NCBI GenBank assembly: GCA_004193595.1
Contig: RPGQ01000010.1
Span: forward strand, 23,501 to 87,500
Origin: Desulfobacteraceae bacterium Eth-SRB2
Lineage (GTDB): Bacteria > Desulfobacterota > Desulfobacteria > Desulfobacterales > UBA11574
DNA: 64,000 nt
Direction: 5' to 3'
Shown one piece after another: positions 1-10,529 of the stretch. A model generated the notes under the pieces. That model was not told the origin of the DNA. It saw only the letters and a program-made list of their open reading frames with translations, and searched no databases. Position 1 is the first letter of the stretch. Every line of letters starts with the position of its first letter. Made by a program: the position numbers and the translations under genes.

Positions 1-2793
1 TTCCCATGAAATTGGTTCTTTACCATTTGCCTTGGTTACTCTGAAAAATATTCCTATTATGTAATTACTATGTAATATTTGAAGGGTAAATTTTTTGTTG
101 CTTCTTTCAAAGGAATTTCGGAAGCGGCTTAAAAATACCTTGGCATAGTTCTCTAAGAATGGATCTTCTGTTTTTAAAGGCCGGAACAACTCTTTTTCAT
201 ATCCTTTATGCTTCATTATTAAGGGGATCGTAATATTCACCGCATAATCGACAAGAACCCTCTCCTGTTCATCCAGATCAAAACTGTTTAATATTTCATC
301 ATTCAGATTTTTTATGAGTTTTTTCTTTTTATCTTTCAGAGTTTGGGTGGGAGCTAATAGTTTTTGCTTTTCGTTGAACAGCTTTTTGCTGATTGATTCT
401 ATTTTCTCCACATATTGCGCTATGGCAGAGTTGTTTATGTATGGGAAGCTAAATTTTTCTTTGTCGTGAGTTTCTTCTCGTTCAATGCCGGCAGAGGATC
501 CAGTTTGTAATATATTGTAGGAAAATAAATTTGAATTCAACAAACCATTAATTATTTTAAGGTCATTAATCTTTTTTAAATCTAATAGTTTAATTCCGGT
601 CAGTGAGCTTTTAAAAACACAATTTTTATAAGATATTGCCGATTTTGACTCTAGTTTCTTATTTATACCGCCTGTTATTAATAAAGTGGGCGCATTAAAT
701 AAATTTTTATTTCTGGGTCTGTGAACATATTTTTGTGTCCATATATTATTTGGATTTCTATTGATGTAGAATTGTTCTATATCTTTCCTGGTATCTACAT
801 AAATTTGATTTAATAAATAAGAAACATCGTTTTGATCACCACCCCCAACCATAATTCCTTGTCCCACTAAGAATAAATTAGCATTATTTATAACATGCGA
901 AATAGTTTCGTTTTTTTCCTTCAATCTCTTTATTAAATTAAAATCCAGATAGCTCCCATAAACCAATGTTTTCCATAACCAGTCGTATTCTGTCAGCCGG
1001 GATTGAACAACTTGCTTATAGTCATTTCTTTGAAGTATAAAGATTTTAAAGAGGGAAAAGAACCGGTTTGGTTTTAGCGTTATATGGTCAATAATATTTT
1101 TATCGGTAGCCACGCCATGTGCATAACTGAAAAACAAACTGGCGGCAGGAGCAATTGACGGATCATTTGATTTGTCAAATACTTCCCTTCGGACAGGAGC
1201 AAGTTCAAAAACTTTATCAATAAAATAATTATGTAAAAAATATCTTCTGAATTTTTTTGCTTTGAGATTATACAATGTCTTACTGGTAACAATCAGGGCG
1301 CATTTGGTTTGTGCAGTACTGAAATCGCTCGTTCTCAACAAAAAGGCCTGCGCTATTTCATTATTGCTGATATTTATTTGAGGCTTATTATTGAATTTGC
1401 CTGATTCTCGCTTTTCCCTGTCTTCAATATATTGCGGAAATAAAGCGTTTTCATCGCTTCCGCGTTTCCATGGGGGATTACCGAGAATAAAATTGAATTT
1501 GATTTTCTTAATGATGTTATTGAAATCCGCATTAAGATCAAAAAAGTCATTGGTGAAAAAATTCTTGTTTATTAGTTTTGGGAATTTAAAATTTTCTATA
1601 TCCTTGGGGTCTCTAATATAGTCAAGCAAAGCAAGATAAACCGAGAATATGGCAACATTAATCGCATCGTCATCCTGATCGATTCCATAAATATTTTCTT
1701 CTGCTATCTTTTTTAAGACATTGGTCTTTGTGGAAGTTATTTCGTTCATTTCCTGATAACGTTCTATCATTCTCCTTAATGCCTGGACCAGAAAAATACC
1801 TGACCCGCAAGCGGGATCAAGCACCTTGCAGTTGTGGTCGTTTTGATTTGCTTTAAAATATTTCTCTACAGTCTCTTTTATTATGTAATCGACAAGAAAC
1901 ACAGGGGTATAGTATGCTCCTTTTTTAGCCTGATTTTCCTCTCCTATAAAGTGTTCATATACATTGCTGATAAACTCAACCGGAATTATTGAAAAATTAT
2001 AAATATCAAATAAAGACATTTGGCCGCTTGCTATTTTTGTTCCCCGCATAAGCTGGCTTAAAATATCGAATGCTTTTGGGGGAATAGTTTTTAAAAGAAA
2101 ATCTTTTAAAAGAAAAGCTTCTCCGTTAAAGTGGTTTTTTAGGTAATTCAAAAATTGAATGGTTTGATCTCTATTTTCTAAAACCTTACAGAATTCATCA
2201 TTCGTCCATGTCCGCTGTGTGCCGTCAAAATTGATTCTAACATTACGATCTATCAGGTAACGAATAAATATACATTTTCCGATAAGGGCATTAGATAAGG
2301 AACTATCAATATTGTATTCTTTAATGAGTAAATTTCTTGCATCTTTTATATTTTCCAGCAACTTGTAATCAACTCGATTCTGATATTTAAGTTTATTTTC
2401 ATAAGCCTGCCATGTCTTGCCCGTTACCAGTTCAAAATAAGAAAAAGCGTTGAGATTGCTTTCGTCTTCGAGTTTTTCAAGGGTTTTTTCTTTTTTCAGA
2501 TAGGAAAGTCCGTTGAAAATATCTACGGTATTTGGTTCGTTAACAATTACGACAGGAGACTCATTAAAGTTCCAGATATCTTTGAACAGTTTTTCTTTAT
2601 TTTGAGGGGAATTATAAAATAGCACTATTGGTTTTTTATCAATACAGAAAAAAGCCTCCGGTTTTAGTTTATCGTTAAGCAACCATTCTATCCGCGCAGG
2701 AAGCATTCCCTTCCAGGTATTTTCGGCAGTTATATACAGACCATCCCGATCCTTCATGTGAAGATGATCAAATATCTCTTCTAAATTATTCAT
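1..2793 (-). CDS. N6-adenine DNA methylase / Type IIG-like restriction-modification protein, C-terminus beyond window
   Basis: Open minus-strand frame from ATG at 2793 to the window edge, absent from the ORF track because it is edge-truncated. Translation contains KKGAYYTPVFLVDYII, DPACGSGIFLVQALRRMIERY (SAM motif) and NFILGNPPWKRG (NPPW catalytic motif). Confidence 0.85.
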   Translation of the reverse strand, partial: MNNLEEIFDHLHMKDRDGLYITAENTWKGMLPARIEWLLNDKLKPEAFFCIDKKPIVLFYNSPQNKEKLFKDIWNFNESPVVIVNEPNTVDIFNGLSYLKKEKTLEKLEDESNLNAFSYFELVTGKTWQAYENKLKYQNRVDYKLLENIKDARNLLIKEYNIDSSLSNALIGKCIFIRYLIDRNVRINFDGTQRTWTNDEFCKVLENRDQTIQFLNYLKNHFNGEAFLLKDFLLKTIPPKAFDILSQLMRGTKIASGQMSLFDIYNFSIIPVEFISNVYEHFIGEENQAKKGAYYTPVFLVDYIIKETVEKYFKANQNDHNCKVLDPACGSGIFLVQALRRMIERYQEMNEITSTKTNVLKKIAEENIYGIDQDDDAINVAIFSVYLALLDYIRDPKDIENFKFPKLINKNFFTNDFFDLNADFNNIIKKIKFNFILGNPPWKRGSDENALFPQYIEDREKRESGKFNNKPQINISNNEIAQAFLLRTSDFSTAQTKCALIVTSKTLYNLKAKKFRRYFLHNYFIDKVFELAPVRREVFDKSNDPSIAPAASLFFSYAHGVATDKNIIDHITLKPNRFFSLFKIFILQRNDYKQVVQSRLTEYDWLWKTLVYGSYLDFNLIKRLKEKNETISHVINNANLFLVGQGIMVGGGDQNDVSYLLNQIYVDTRKDIEQFYINRNPNNIWTQKYVHRPRNKNLFNAPTLLITGGINKKLESKSAISYKNCVFKSSLTGIKLLDLKKINDLKIINGLLNSNLFSYNILQTGSSAGIEREETHDKEKFSFPYINNSAIAQYVEKIESISKKLFNEKQKLLAPTQTLKDKKKKLIKNLNDEILNSFDLDEQERVLVDYAVNITIPLIMKHKGYEKELFRPLKTEDPFLENYAKVFLSRFRNSFERSNKKFTLQILHSNYIIGIFFRVTKANGKEPISWE

Positions 2794-2795
2794 AT

Positions 2796-3165
2796 TCACA
2801 CCACCTTAAATTCAATGCCGACATCTTTCATTTGCAGCAAAGTATTTGTTTTTAACTGGTCATTGTTTTTAAACAGTCTATCAAGGGTGATACACACCCG
2901 CGGTTTGTCTTCAAGGATAGAATCAACAATCTTTTCATCAATCTTTGAAAGAGCGATAATCATTTCGCCGTCATTTATCCTGTAATAATCATTGGTGTTT
3001 TCAATTGTTGAATTGATGTTGCGGCCTGACTTGAGCAACAGTTCAAATAATATGTTTTCTTCAACAGCATTCTTTTTTATAACGCGTCGGATACGTTCCT
3101 TGCCGATATCGGCAATGGTTTTGTATCCTGCTTTAAATCCAGCGACTTGCCATCCATTATAATTT
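2796..3165 (-). pseudogene. Type III/Mod-type adenine methyltransferase remnant, N-terminus lost and internal deletion likely
   Basis: Frame upstream of the listed 80 aa ORF reads ...GWQVAGFKAGYKTIADIGKERIRRVIKKNAVEENILFELLLKSG...PRVCITLDRLFKNNDQLKTNTLLQMKDVGIEFKVV. Both blocks resemble conserved C-terminal Mod segments, but the part between them is missing. Confidence 0.6.
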
Positions 3166-3214
3166 CCCTTTCGTGCCCTTACGTGGTTTCAGCTCTTTCT
3201 CCAACCCCGTTACA

Positions 3215-3586
3215 TTATTTTCTCTTGTTTCCGTAAGTTGCTTCTTTTTCAGCTACTGCCGGCTGCCTTGAACGATTTTCCGGTCGGATCTCGACATGGA
3301 TCTTTGCACCGAGGACTTCTGCGACGCGGCGCAACATGCTTAGGGAATGTCCCTGGTAGGATGGTGATTCAAGGCGGCTGATCTGCTGTTGCGTTGTTCC
3401 CACTTTTCGGGCCAGTTCTTTTTGAGATAAACCTGCCTTTTTGCGCAGAGCAGTTAATTGCAAGGCCACATCCCAGGCTTCACCAGCCTCTGGGTAATAC
3501 TTTACAAAATCCTGATCTTTTATCTGCGTTTCAAGGTATCGATCAAAATAGGTCTTTCTTTTCGTACTTGATTTTTTTCCAGCCAT
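3215..3586 (-). CDS. XRE-family HTH antitoxin (HigA-like)
   Basis: LRKKAGLSQKELARKVGTTQQQISRLESPSYQGHSLSMLRRVAEVLGAKIHVEI is a typical HTH_XRE domain. Confidence 0.8.
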   Translation of the reverse strand: MAGKKSSTKRKTYFDRYLETQIKDQDFVKYYPEAGEAWDVALQLTALRKKAGLSQKELARKVGTTQQQISRLESPSYQGHSLSMLRRVAEVLGAKIHVEIRPENRSRQPAVAEKEATYGNKRK

Positions 3587-3684
3587 TCACGTTTTCTTTC
3601 CAAGGCAACTTTACGATATATCGAGGGAATTTTTGTATCTTTGTTCCAAATTCCATGTAAAATGACGATTCGACGAGCCTTCAT
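3520..3684 (-). pseudogene. RelE/HigB-like toxin C-terminal remnant
   Basis: Frame reads MKARRIVILHGIWNKDTKIPSIYRKVALERKREWLEKN, resembling the C-terminal RelE/HigB segment. It overlaps the antitoxin start; no N-terminal toxin half is visible upstream. Confidence 0.5.
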
Positions 3685-3778
3685 AAAATTCTATGGCAAA
3701 TTCCATTTAGTGTCAACATCAATATTAGTGTATAAATGGCAATAGTAAAGGTAACTGCTTTTTTATTAACTTGGCAAA

Positions 3779-3967
3779 TTAAAGTTCGATCAATTCTTTC
3801 GAATAAACCCTTTTGGGCAGTTTTGCCTTAGCCTGTTCAATGGTTTCATCAAGCAATTTTCGAATGTGAATAATTTTTTCTTTAGTATACATGTTATCTC
3901 TATATGCATTGCGCCCCATGGACATTCTAAATTCCAGGTTATCACAAAAGCCAATTAATTGGTCCAT
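3779..3967 (-). CDS. small hypothetical protein
   Basis: 62 aa ORF, no recognised domain. Confidence 0.3.
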   Translation of the reverse strand: MDQLIGFCDNLEFRMSMGRNAYRDNMYTKEKIIHIRKLLDETIEQAKAKLPKRVYSKELIEL

Positions 3968-4037
3968 TTATTATATTTTCATGATATTCCGTAACGTTCC
4001 GTGATAACTATACCAATAAATATAAATAAAGATCATA

Positions 4038-5363
4038 TTAAGTTAGGGGAAAACGTGCTGCAAGATAGAGAGGATAATGATGAATGCTGTTTTTATGATC
4101 GATGTTCAAATTCTTAGCGCTCATAACCGTTCGATAGGGTGGGTTATACTTATCCGAAAAAACCTTTAGGCTTTTTGCCTGGGTCACCCAACCGGACTTT
4201 ACCTCCACAGGTAGGACCTTTCCATGTTTTTCCCTTAAAAATTCAACTTCAGCGGTTTTTTCTCTCCATGAATAAATCTGTGGGGTTCCTGCATACCTAA
4301 ACTCCTGGGCAATGAAGTTTTCGGCAAAATATCCTTTATAGGTTCCGTAATCATAATCGAGTATGGTTTTTGGTGGTAATTGGCTCATTGCGCCCAGCAT
4401 TCCCACATCAAAGAAACAGAGTTGAAAGCGGTTTTCCGCAGTGTATGCAGAAAAAGGGAATTCACCGCTGTTTACAATATAAATCTTGATAATAAGTCCT
4501 GCGGTATTCAGCCAATCAATTGGGCCGGCCAGCTTCGAATATGCTTTGATTCCCGGGACCACACCTTTGAATCTGAATTTTGGCGTTGAACCATCCTGCG
4601 CTCTGGCCAACTGGGCCGGAATATTTTTCCATATACGTTCGATATGCATGGCGTTCTGCTTGCCTGAATGCTTTGCAATATCAGCAAGATATGCATTTAT
4701 CAGATTTGTCTGCCGCTTCCTTACGGTCATAAGCGATAGAAATAAATCTACTTTGTAGTCCAAATAAGTCTGAATTATTTCCGGCAATCCCCCCACAACA
4801 AAATATATTTTCAATTGATCCCACAAAAGAGAATGGGCGGTTTCCGGAATAACGGTATCAAGGGCGCAATTCTGCAAAACATCAAGCAAACGAATTTCTC
4901 CTGACGCAGCCAGAAACTCCTCAAAACACATGGGAAACATTTCAATCTGGTCAACTTTGCCTACTGGAAAGGAACTGTTTCCAAGATGTATTCCCAACAA
5001 TGATCCTGCAGCACATATTGACAAACCGGCCAACTGCTCCTGGAAATATTTGAGGCTGGTCAAAGCCCTCGGACACGCCTGAATCTCATCAAAAATAATG
5101 AGATCCTTTTCCGTGTCTATGGACGATTCAACATAAAAGCTAAGATCCTGCAATATGCGCTTGGGTTTTAGGTCGTTGATAAAAATCCGACTCAACGCCT
5201 CGTCTTCTTCGAAATTCACATAATGAAATTTATCAAAAGCCTTTCGGCCAAACCGCTTTAAAATATATGTTTTACCGACCTGACGGGTGCCCTTTAAAAT
5301 AAGCGGCTTTCGATTTTTTCTGTTTTTCCATTCCTCAAGCTTTTGATAAATTTTTCTTTTCAT
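4038..5363 (-). CDS. AAA ATPase with DUF4143-type C-terminal domain
   Basis: Walker A LKGTRQVGKTYILKRF, LIIFDEIQACPRALTSLKYF, C-terminal VEVKSGWVTQAKSLKVFSDKY. Internal ATG at 5363 preferred because the upstream part overlaps a repeat element. Confidence 0.85.
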   Translation of the reverse strand: MKRKIYQKLEEWKNRKNRKPLILKGTRQVGKTYILKRFGRKAFDKFHYVNFEEDEALSRIFINDLKPKRILQDLSFYVESSIDTEKDLIIFDEIQACPRALTSLKYFQEQLAGLSICAAGSLLGIHLGNSSFPVGKVDQIEMFPMCFEEFLAASGEIRLLDVLQNCALDTVIPETAHSLLWDQLKIYFVVGGLPEIIQTYLDYKVDLFLSLMTVRKRQTNLINAYLADIAKHSGKQNAMHIERIWKNIPAQLARAQDGSTPKFRFKGVVPGIKAYSKLAGPIDWLNTAGLIIKIYIVNSGEFPFSAYTAENRFQLCFFDVGMLGAMSQLPPKTILDYDYGTYKGYFAENFIAQEFRYAGTPQIYSWREKTAEVEFLREKHGKVLPVEVKSGWVTQAKSLKVFSDKYNPPYRTVMSAKNLNIDHKNSIHHYPLYLAARFPLT

Positions 5364-5381
5364 GTCCTTGTTTTTTATTCT

Positions 5382-5614
5382 GTAACCGTTCACGGTTCAA
5401 AGTTTCAGGGGTTCAAGGTTTCATTCTTGTCCCCAAACTACATTTGATATGCGTATTTACGAGAAAAGTGTCAGTTTCGTCAGTCCTAATCCAAAATTTG
5501 AAGATAGATTGGCAATTACCTGGGAAAATGAACATTTGTAAAAAGGACTTCATATCTTCAATGCCCTCTTTGTCCTTAACCTTGAACGTTGAACACTGAA
5601 CCGTGAACAGATAC
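5382..5614. repeat. Family A element, copy 1
   Basis: Ends GTAACCGTTCACGGTTCA and (reverse complement) GTATCTGTTCACGGTTCA. Flanking direct repeat TTTATTCT at 5374-5381 and 5615-5622. Second copy in opposite orientation at about 29793-30024. Confidence 0.75.
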
Positions 5615-6016
5615 TTTATTCTTAACAAATTAGTGTATAATTAATAGTGATCACTAAAGTAATAATGGTGATACTTTCTGGTATCACTTTATTTAATTTT
5701 ATGCAACTAATTAATATATACTTTATCATATTTATTTTTCGTTATGAGAAATGTTTGATAATATAGTTTTGTTATTTCGAAAATAACATGTAACGGGCTA
5801 ACTCAAATATTTTAGCCTAATTGTGCATAGAATCCATATGCAAATTGAAATGTACTTTTAAGTTGAGATTCAGACTGAAAATTAAGTGCATGATGAAAAT
5901 AATTATGGTATTAGACATGCGGTTATTCTTGTTCGTCGAATTCGTTGATATATAGATGGGCATCTACACGATCATGATAGCATGTTTTCCGGCACCTGAT
6001 ATTATAAAGTATTCTT

Positions 6017-8350
6017 ATGGCAAAGGTAAAATCAAAAAAAAGACAGGCTAAACGCAAGACCAAACTAAAAAAGCGACGGAGCAAACTAACGGTTAACACC
6101 CAAAAGGAAAGGGCCGATTATTTTTTTCATGAGGCGCTCTGGTATTGGGACCAGATGGATCGTGAAAAAGCGCTGGCGCTTGTAACAAAAGCTCTGAGGT
6201 ATGATCCGGAAAACCCGGAAATGCTCGAATCACTGGTGGATTTGGGCTATGAAATGCAACTGCCGGATATTATGAGAAAGGGCCTTTTAGCGCTTTACAA
6301 AAACGGAAAGATCGAGAATGATCAGCAAATTACATTGTGCGATCTTTTGGCAAGGGACGAACAATATAATCTGGCCATTGATGTTGCCGAGAACTTGCTG
6401 AATCTGCTTCCCCGAATAAAAATCCGTAATAAACGGAAAATACGATCCGACACGATTAAACTCCAGGACTACTGCCGAAGACAGTTGGAATTTTCGCAAA
6501 ATTCGGCTGTAATTCGTAAAAGAACGAGCCCCAAGCCTTCGCGATCGGAAACCGTGGAACCTGCAACACCTCTGCCCAAAAGCAAACCTTTAAAGAAACC
6601 TTCAGCCAAGGCACCGCTTCAGAACATACCGATTTCAATTGAAGTGGATGCTGCCTCTTTCACCAAGCCGCTGTCCCAGGGGCATCTCACGTTTTATGAA
6701 AATTACAGCCTTTCTCTTGAAGCGTATCAAATCCGATTCAAAGAATCTTTTGAAAGCCTCATCTGTTTTACGAACCTGAAGGGTGTTCGCTCTTTATGGT
6801 ATCAGGAAGAAACCGCCCGCAAGGTGTTAAAACGTTTTCGTGGACGCGCCCTGCTGTCGGACGAAGTAGGCCTCGGAAAAACCATTGAAGCATCCATCGT
6901 GCTTAAGGAATATATTCAGCGGGGCATGGTGAAAAGTGCCCTGATTTTAACCCCCACATCCCTTGTGAGCCAGTGGAAAGACGAGTTGCGGACAAAATTC
7001 GGACTCGATTTTTTGTCTACCGATGATCCGAATCACCGGAAAAAAGGAAATCGTTTCTGGAAGGCGCCTTTTATTCTTGCTTCCATTAATTTTGCCAAAT
7101 CAAAGAAAAACTTTTCGCTGGTCACAGAACGGGAGTATGACATCGTTATTGTTGATGAGGCCCATCATCTGAAAAACCGGAACACCTTAAACTGGAAACT
7201 GGTTAATACTTTGAAAAAGCGATTTTTGCTGCTGCTAACAGCTACACCGGTGGAAAACAATCTGCTGGAACTTTACAATCTAATTACATTGCTGAAACCC
7301 GGTCAATTAAAAACCGCTTCTGAATTTCGCAAGGAATTCATGACGCGCGGTGATCCTACCGATCCCCAAAATCGCAGCCGACTCAAAGCACTTCTAGAAG
7401 AGGTTATGATCCGCAACACTCGTGCGCTGGCCAAAATCGGACTGCCGCCCCGTTTCGCCCATACCATACGAGTAGATCCGAGCAGGAGTGAAAAAGAGCT
7501 TTACGAGAGAATTACTGCTCTGGTTCAAGATATCAATACTACTGATGGAGTTGGCCGCAAGCTGTTGCTTAAAAACTTGCTGGCCGAAGCTGGATCATCC
7601 CCTCGTGCGGTGAGCATGACCCTGTCGCGTATGCTGTGTAAAAAAGACCTTCTACTGCACCATCAAAAAGAGATTCGGGCAATAAACAACCTTTGCCGTT
7701 CCATGGATGATACTCGCAAAAACCGGGTGCTGCTGAAGCTGATACGATCGTCTCCCGAAAAAAATATCATCTTTGTCAAATATCTGGACACCCTGGATCA
7801 TCTGTCGGATTTTTTGGCGTGGAATAAAATTTCCCATTCCCTGTTTCACGGTCGACTGAATAACCGCAGCAAGGATGAGCAAATAAGAAAATTCCAGGAG
7901 GAAACGGACATTTTACTGACGACGGAGATCGGCGGGGAAGGTCGAAATCTCCAGTTCTGTCACCAGATGATTAACTATGATCTTCCGTGGAATCCAATGA
8001 AGATCGAGCAGCGTATCGGCCGCATCCACCGGATTGGGCAGGAAAAAGAAGTCACTATCTACAACCTGTGTGCCACGGGCAGCGCCGAAGACTATATTCT
8101 TGAAGTGCTTGATAAAAAGATCAATATGTTTGAGCTGGTCATCGGCGAAATCGACATGATTCTGGGTCGTATCCGGGGCGAGAAGGAATTTTCCGATATG
8201 GTCTATGACATCTGGGTCCAATCGGATTCTGACGCGGAAAGAAAAAAAAGGTTCGATCAACTGGCCGGCCGTTTGAAGCGCAACAAATCCAGTTATGAAA
8301 AGACCAAGGTCCTGGATGAGAAGCTGTTTGGAGAAAACTATGAAATTTGA
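6017..8350 (+). CDS. SNF2/RapA-like DEAD/DEAH helicase with basic, TPR-like N-terminus
   Basis: LSDEVGLGKTIEASIVLKEYI, IVDEAHHLKN, LLLLTATPVENNLLELYNLI, YDLPWNPMKIEQRIGRIHRIGQ. Confidence 0.9.
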   Translation: MAKVKSKKRQAKRKTKLKKRRSKLTVNTQKERADYFFHEALWYWDQMDREKALALVTKALRYDPENPEMLESLVDLGYEMQLPDIMRKGLLALYKNGKIENDQQITLCDLLARDEQYNLAIDVAENLLNLLPRIKIRNKRKIRSDTIKLQDYCRRQLEFSQNSAVIRKRTSPKPSRSETVEPATPLPKSKPLKKPSAKAPLQNIPISIEVDAASFTKPLSQGHLTFYENYSLSLEAYQIRFKESFESLICFTNLKGVRSLWYQEETARKVLKRFRGRALLSDEVGLGKTIEASIVLKEYIQRGMVKSALILTPTSLVSQWKDELRTKFGLDFLSTDDPNHRKKGNRFWKAPFILASINFAKSKKNFSLVTEREYDIVIVDEAHHLKNRNTLNWKLVNTLKKRFLLLLTATPVENNLLELYNLITLLKPGQLKTASEFRKEFMTRGDPTDPQNRSRLKALLEEVMIRNTRALAKIGLPPRFAHTIRVDPSRSEKELYERITALVQDINTTDGVGRKLLLKNLLAEAGSSPRAVSMTLSRMLCKKDLLLHHQKEIRAINNLCRSMDDTRKNRVLLKLIRSSPEKNIIFVKYLDTLDHLSDFLAWNKISHSLFHGRLNNRSKDEQIRKFQEETDILLTTEIGGEGRNLQFCHQMINYDLPWNPMKIEQRIGRIHRIGQEKEVTIYNLCATGSAEDYILEVLDKKINMFELVIGEIDMILGRIRGEKEFSDMVYDIWVQSDSDAERKKRFDQLAGRLKRNKSSYEKTKVLDEKLFGENYEI

Positions 8351-9401
8351 TTCGGATCAATCTTTGGAGCGTTTTGTCTGCCGGTTTCTTGAAAATCGTG
8401 GTGCGATGATAGAAAAAAGCTCCCAGGGTTTTGACGTGCTTTTGCCCGATCATTTGTCCAACTTGCTGGAAACCCCTGAATTTATCCAAATCGATACAGA
8501 TCCGGATTCGGGATCAGGCTATTCGGTCAATTTCGGCTCGACTTTATTGGAAAAAATTGTAACTGCGGCTTGCGGAACTGCAGCATTGGTTGAATGTGAT
8601 TTGTGCTTTGATTATATTAAAAGCCAGGGGTTTGACAAGCTGATCAGGAATCAGTTTACCTTTCACGGAGCTGTGGGCAAGGTTGAAAGTTTTGCGGAGG
8701 TTAGGGCCGAATATCTGCTGATGACCTGTAAGTATCTGGCCCAAAGCGATGAGCAAAAGGAAGGTCTTATCAGACTGATATTCAATCTTGAGACCGGTGC
8801 CCGGATTGATGACATGGAGCAGAATATCAGGCTATCTGTCAGCGAGTTTCAAACAAAAGAAAAACCCGTTAGCTGGAGAGAAGGAAAGATCCGGAAAATC
8901 ATAGAATGGGTCGAACTTCATACAAAGGCAGTTTTGAAAGAAGAAATAGCACCATTTGAGAACAGCATGAACCGAAGGTTTCGCCGTGATGTGGCAAGCC
9001 TGGAAGAGTATTATGCCGGTCTGGAACAGGAAATGACAAAAAGCCTTGAAAGACCGGGGCTTTCCGGTCAACTGATCCAGGACCGCCAAAAAAAAATCGG
9101 TCTGCTACCCGATGAACTGGCACGAAAAACCGACGACCTGTTTAAAAAATACAGCATACGAGTCAATATAAAACTTTGTGGCGCCATGCTGATACGGACC
9201 CAGGCGGTCAAGGTTCTGTATCGGTTATCTGTCGGCAGAAAGCAGCATCGTCTTACCCTGATTTACAATCCCGCCAACAAATTTATGGATCCCGTGGTGT
9301 GTAAAGGTTGCGGCGTCAGTACCTTTAGGGTTAATTTTTGCCGTTACCTCCACCCGCTGTGCCCGAATTGCAGCCAGGAATGTCCTGTATGCAAAAAATG
9401 A
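8340..9401 (+). CDS. zinc-ribbon-tailed hypothetical protein, coupled to the helicase
   Basis: ATG at 8340 overlaps the helicase stop (8348-8350). C-terminus CKGCGVSTFRVNFCRYLHPLCPNCSQECPVCKK is Cys-rich. Confidence 0.75.
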   Translation: MKFDSDQSLERFVCRFLENRGAMIEKSSQGFDVLLPDHLSNLLETPEFIQIDTDPDSGSGYSVNFGSTLLEKIVTAACGTAALVECDLCFDYIKSQGFDKLIRNQFTFHGAVGKVESFAEVRAEYLLMTCKYLAQSDEQKEGLIRLIFNLETGARIDDMEQNIRLSVSEFQTKEKPVSWREGKIRKIIEWVELHTKAVLKEEIAPFENSMNRRFRRDVASLEEYYAGLEQEMTKSLERPGLSGQLIQDRQKKIGLLPDELARKTDDLFKKYSIRVNIKLCGAMLIRTQAVKVLYRLSVGRKQHRLTLIYNPANKFMDPVVCKGCGVSTFRVNFCRYLHPLCPNCSQECPVCKK

Positions 9402-9427
9402 CCAAATTATCTTATGAAAATTTTATT

Positions 9428-9901
9428 TTAATCATCATTTTCAGTGCTTGCTGGTTCATTATCGATTTTTAGAGAATACGTAATATTTTTTATTTCGCTT
9501 TTGTCAACATAATCCGGTACAGGGGAATCATCTTCAATCAGATCATCAATTTCGACAACTTCGTCTTCAATCTTATCTTCAGCCGCCGGGCCTTCCTGTT
9601 CATTTTTCATAAGATCGTGGTCGTCAAAAACCAGCTCAACGGATTGATCATTTCCGGATTCATACATATTTGTAACTGCTACAGCTATTTCTTTTGCGTA
9701 TATCTTGATCGGAAACAGATTTTTAGTCCTCAAGGTCTGGATAAGAAAATCTTCCCCTTTCGCAATTGCTGATGTTACAGACTCATCATCAAATGTCTCC
9801 TCACAGAGAAATGAAAACATTTCTTTATCCAACTCGGCAAATTCTTTAATTATAAGCTTGGTTTTTTCATCGTTTTTTAAAATCAAGTATTTTTGTTTCA
9901 T
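9428..9901 (-). CDS. acidic hypothetical protein
   Basis: Internal ATG at 9901 gives MKQKYLILKNDEKTKLIIKEF... with an Asp/Glu-rich C-terminus. Confidence 0.6.
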   Translation of the reverse strand: MKQKYLILKNDEKTKLIIKEFAELDKEMFSFLCEETFDDESVTSAIAKGEDFLIQTLRTKNLFPIKIYAKEIAVAVTNMYESGNDQSVELVFDDHDLMKNEQEGPAAEDKIEDEVVEIDDLIEDDSPVPDYVDKSEIKNITYSLKIDNEPASTENDD

Positions 9902-10140
9902 GGTCGATTTCCCCTTATACAATTCGTCTTTGATCAATTTACAAAAAGTCAAATTCATCAAACAGTTAGTGCATAACCCGGACAAGCCCGCCCTCCTGCC
10001 AGGCGGAGTGAGGCGGACGGGCCGGAACCAAAAATATCTGCCACAAAGACACAAAGGATATATTTATTTTGCCCTGAAAAACCTGGTCCTTTGGGCCAGG
10101 TCAGAGTTCTCTGGCTCTGCCTGAAGAATCGCTGCAAGAG

Positions 10141-10326
10141 TTTGAAGTGAACTAAAGTTTAAAGTGAGCTAAAGTTGTGGATTCCGCCTTCGGCGAAGCC
10201 AATTTAAAAAAGGATAGAATTCATTAACTTCAGGCACTTTAGATCACTTTAGGCACTTTAAACTTTGAAATTAAATGGATAAACCAGATATTATGCGTAA
10301 TCGTATTTAAGAATACGCGTACCTAG
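10141..10326. repeat. Family B element, copy 1
   Basis: Left arm gaagtgaactaaagtttaaagtgagctaaagt, right arm ggcactttagatcactttaggcactttaaact, tail cgtaatcgtatttaagaatacgcgtac. Similar copy at 12031-12239. Confidence 0.7.
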
Positions 10327-10434
10327 GGAACTAATATTTTGTCGGAAATCATAAAAAACAGGCCATGTCAACTAACAATAACAAAAATATTGACCTGTGA
10401 TTTGCAAAATGATAATTAAAAGTTCAAGTTACTC

Positions 10435-10522
10435 GGAGGGATGGCTGAGTGGTCGAAAGCGGCGGTCTTGAAAACCGTTGAGTGTAACAGCTCCGTGGGT
10501 TCGAATCCTACTCCCTCCGCCA
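10435..10522 (+). tRNA. tRNA-Ser(TGA)
   Basis: Acceptor GGAGGGA/TCCCTCC, anticodon loop CTTGAAA, long variable arm, GGTTCGAATCC T-loop, encoded CCA. Confidence 0.95.
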
Positions 10523-10529
10523 TTTAATT

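Noticed and set aside
5413-5628. 71 aa ORF MLRIKYLFTVQCSTFKVKDKEG...
   Set aside because: Falls within the family A repeat; composition explained by the arrays.
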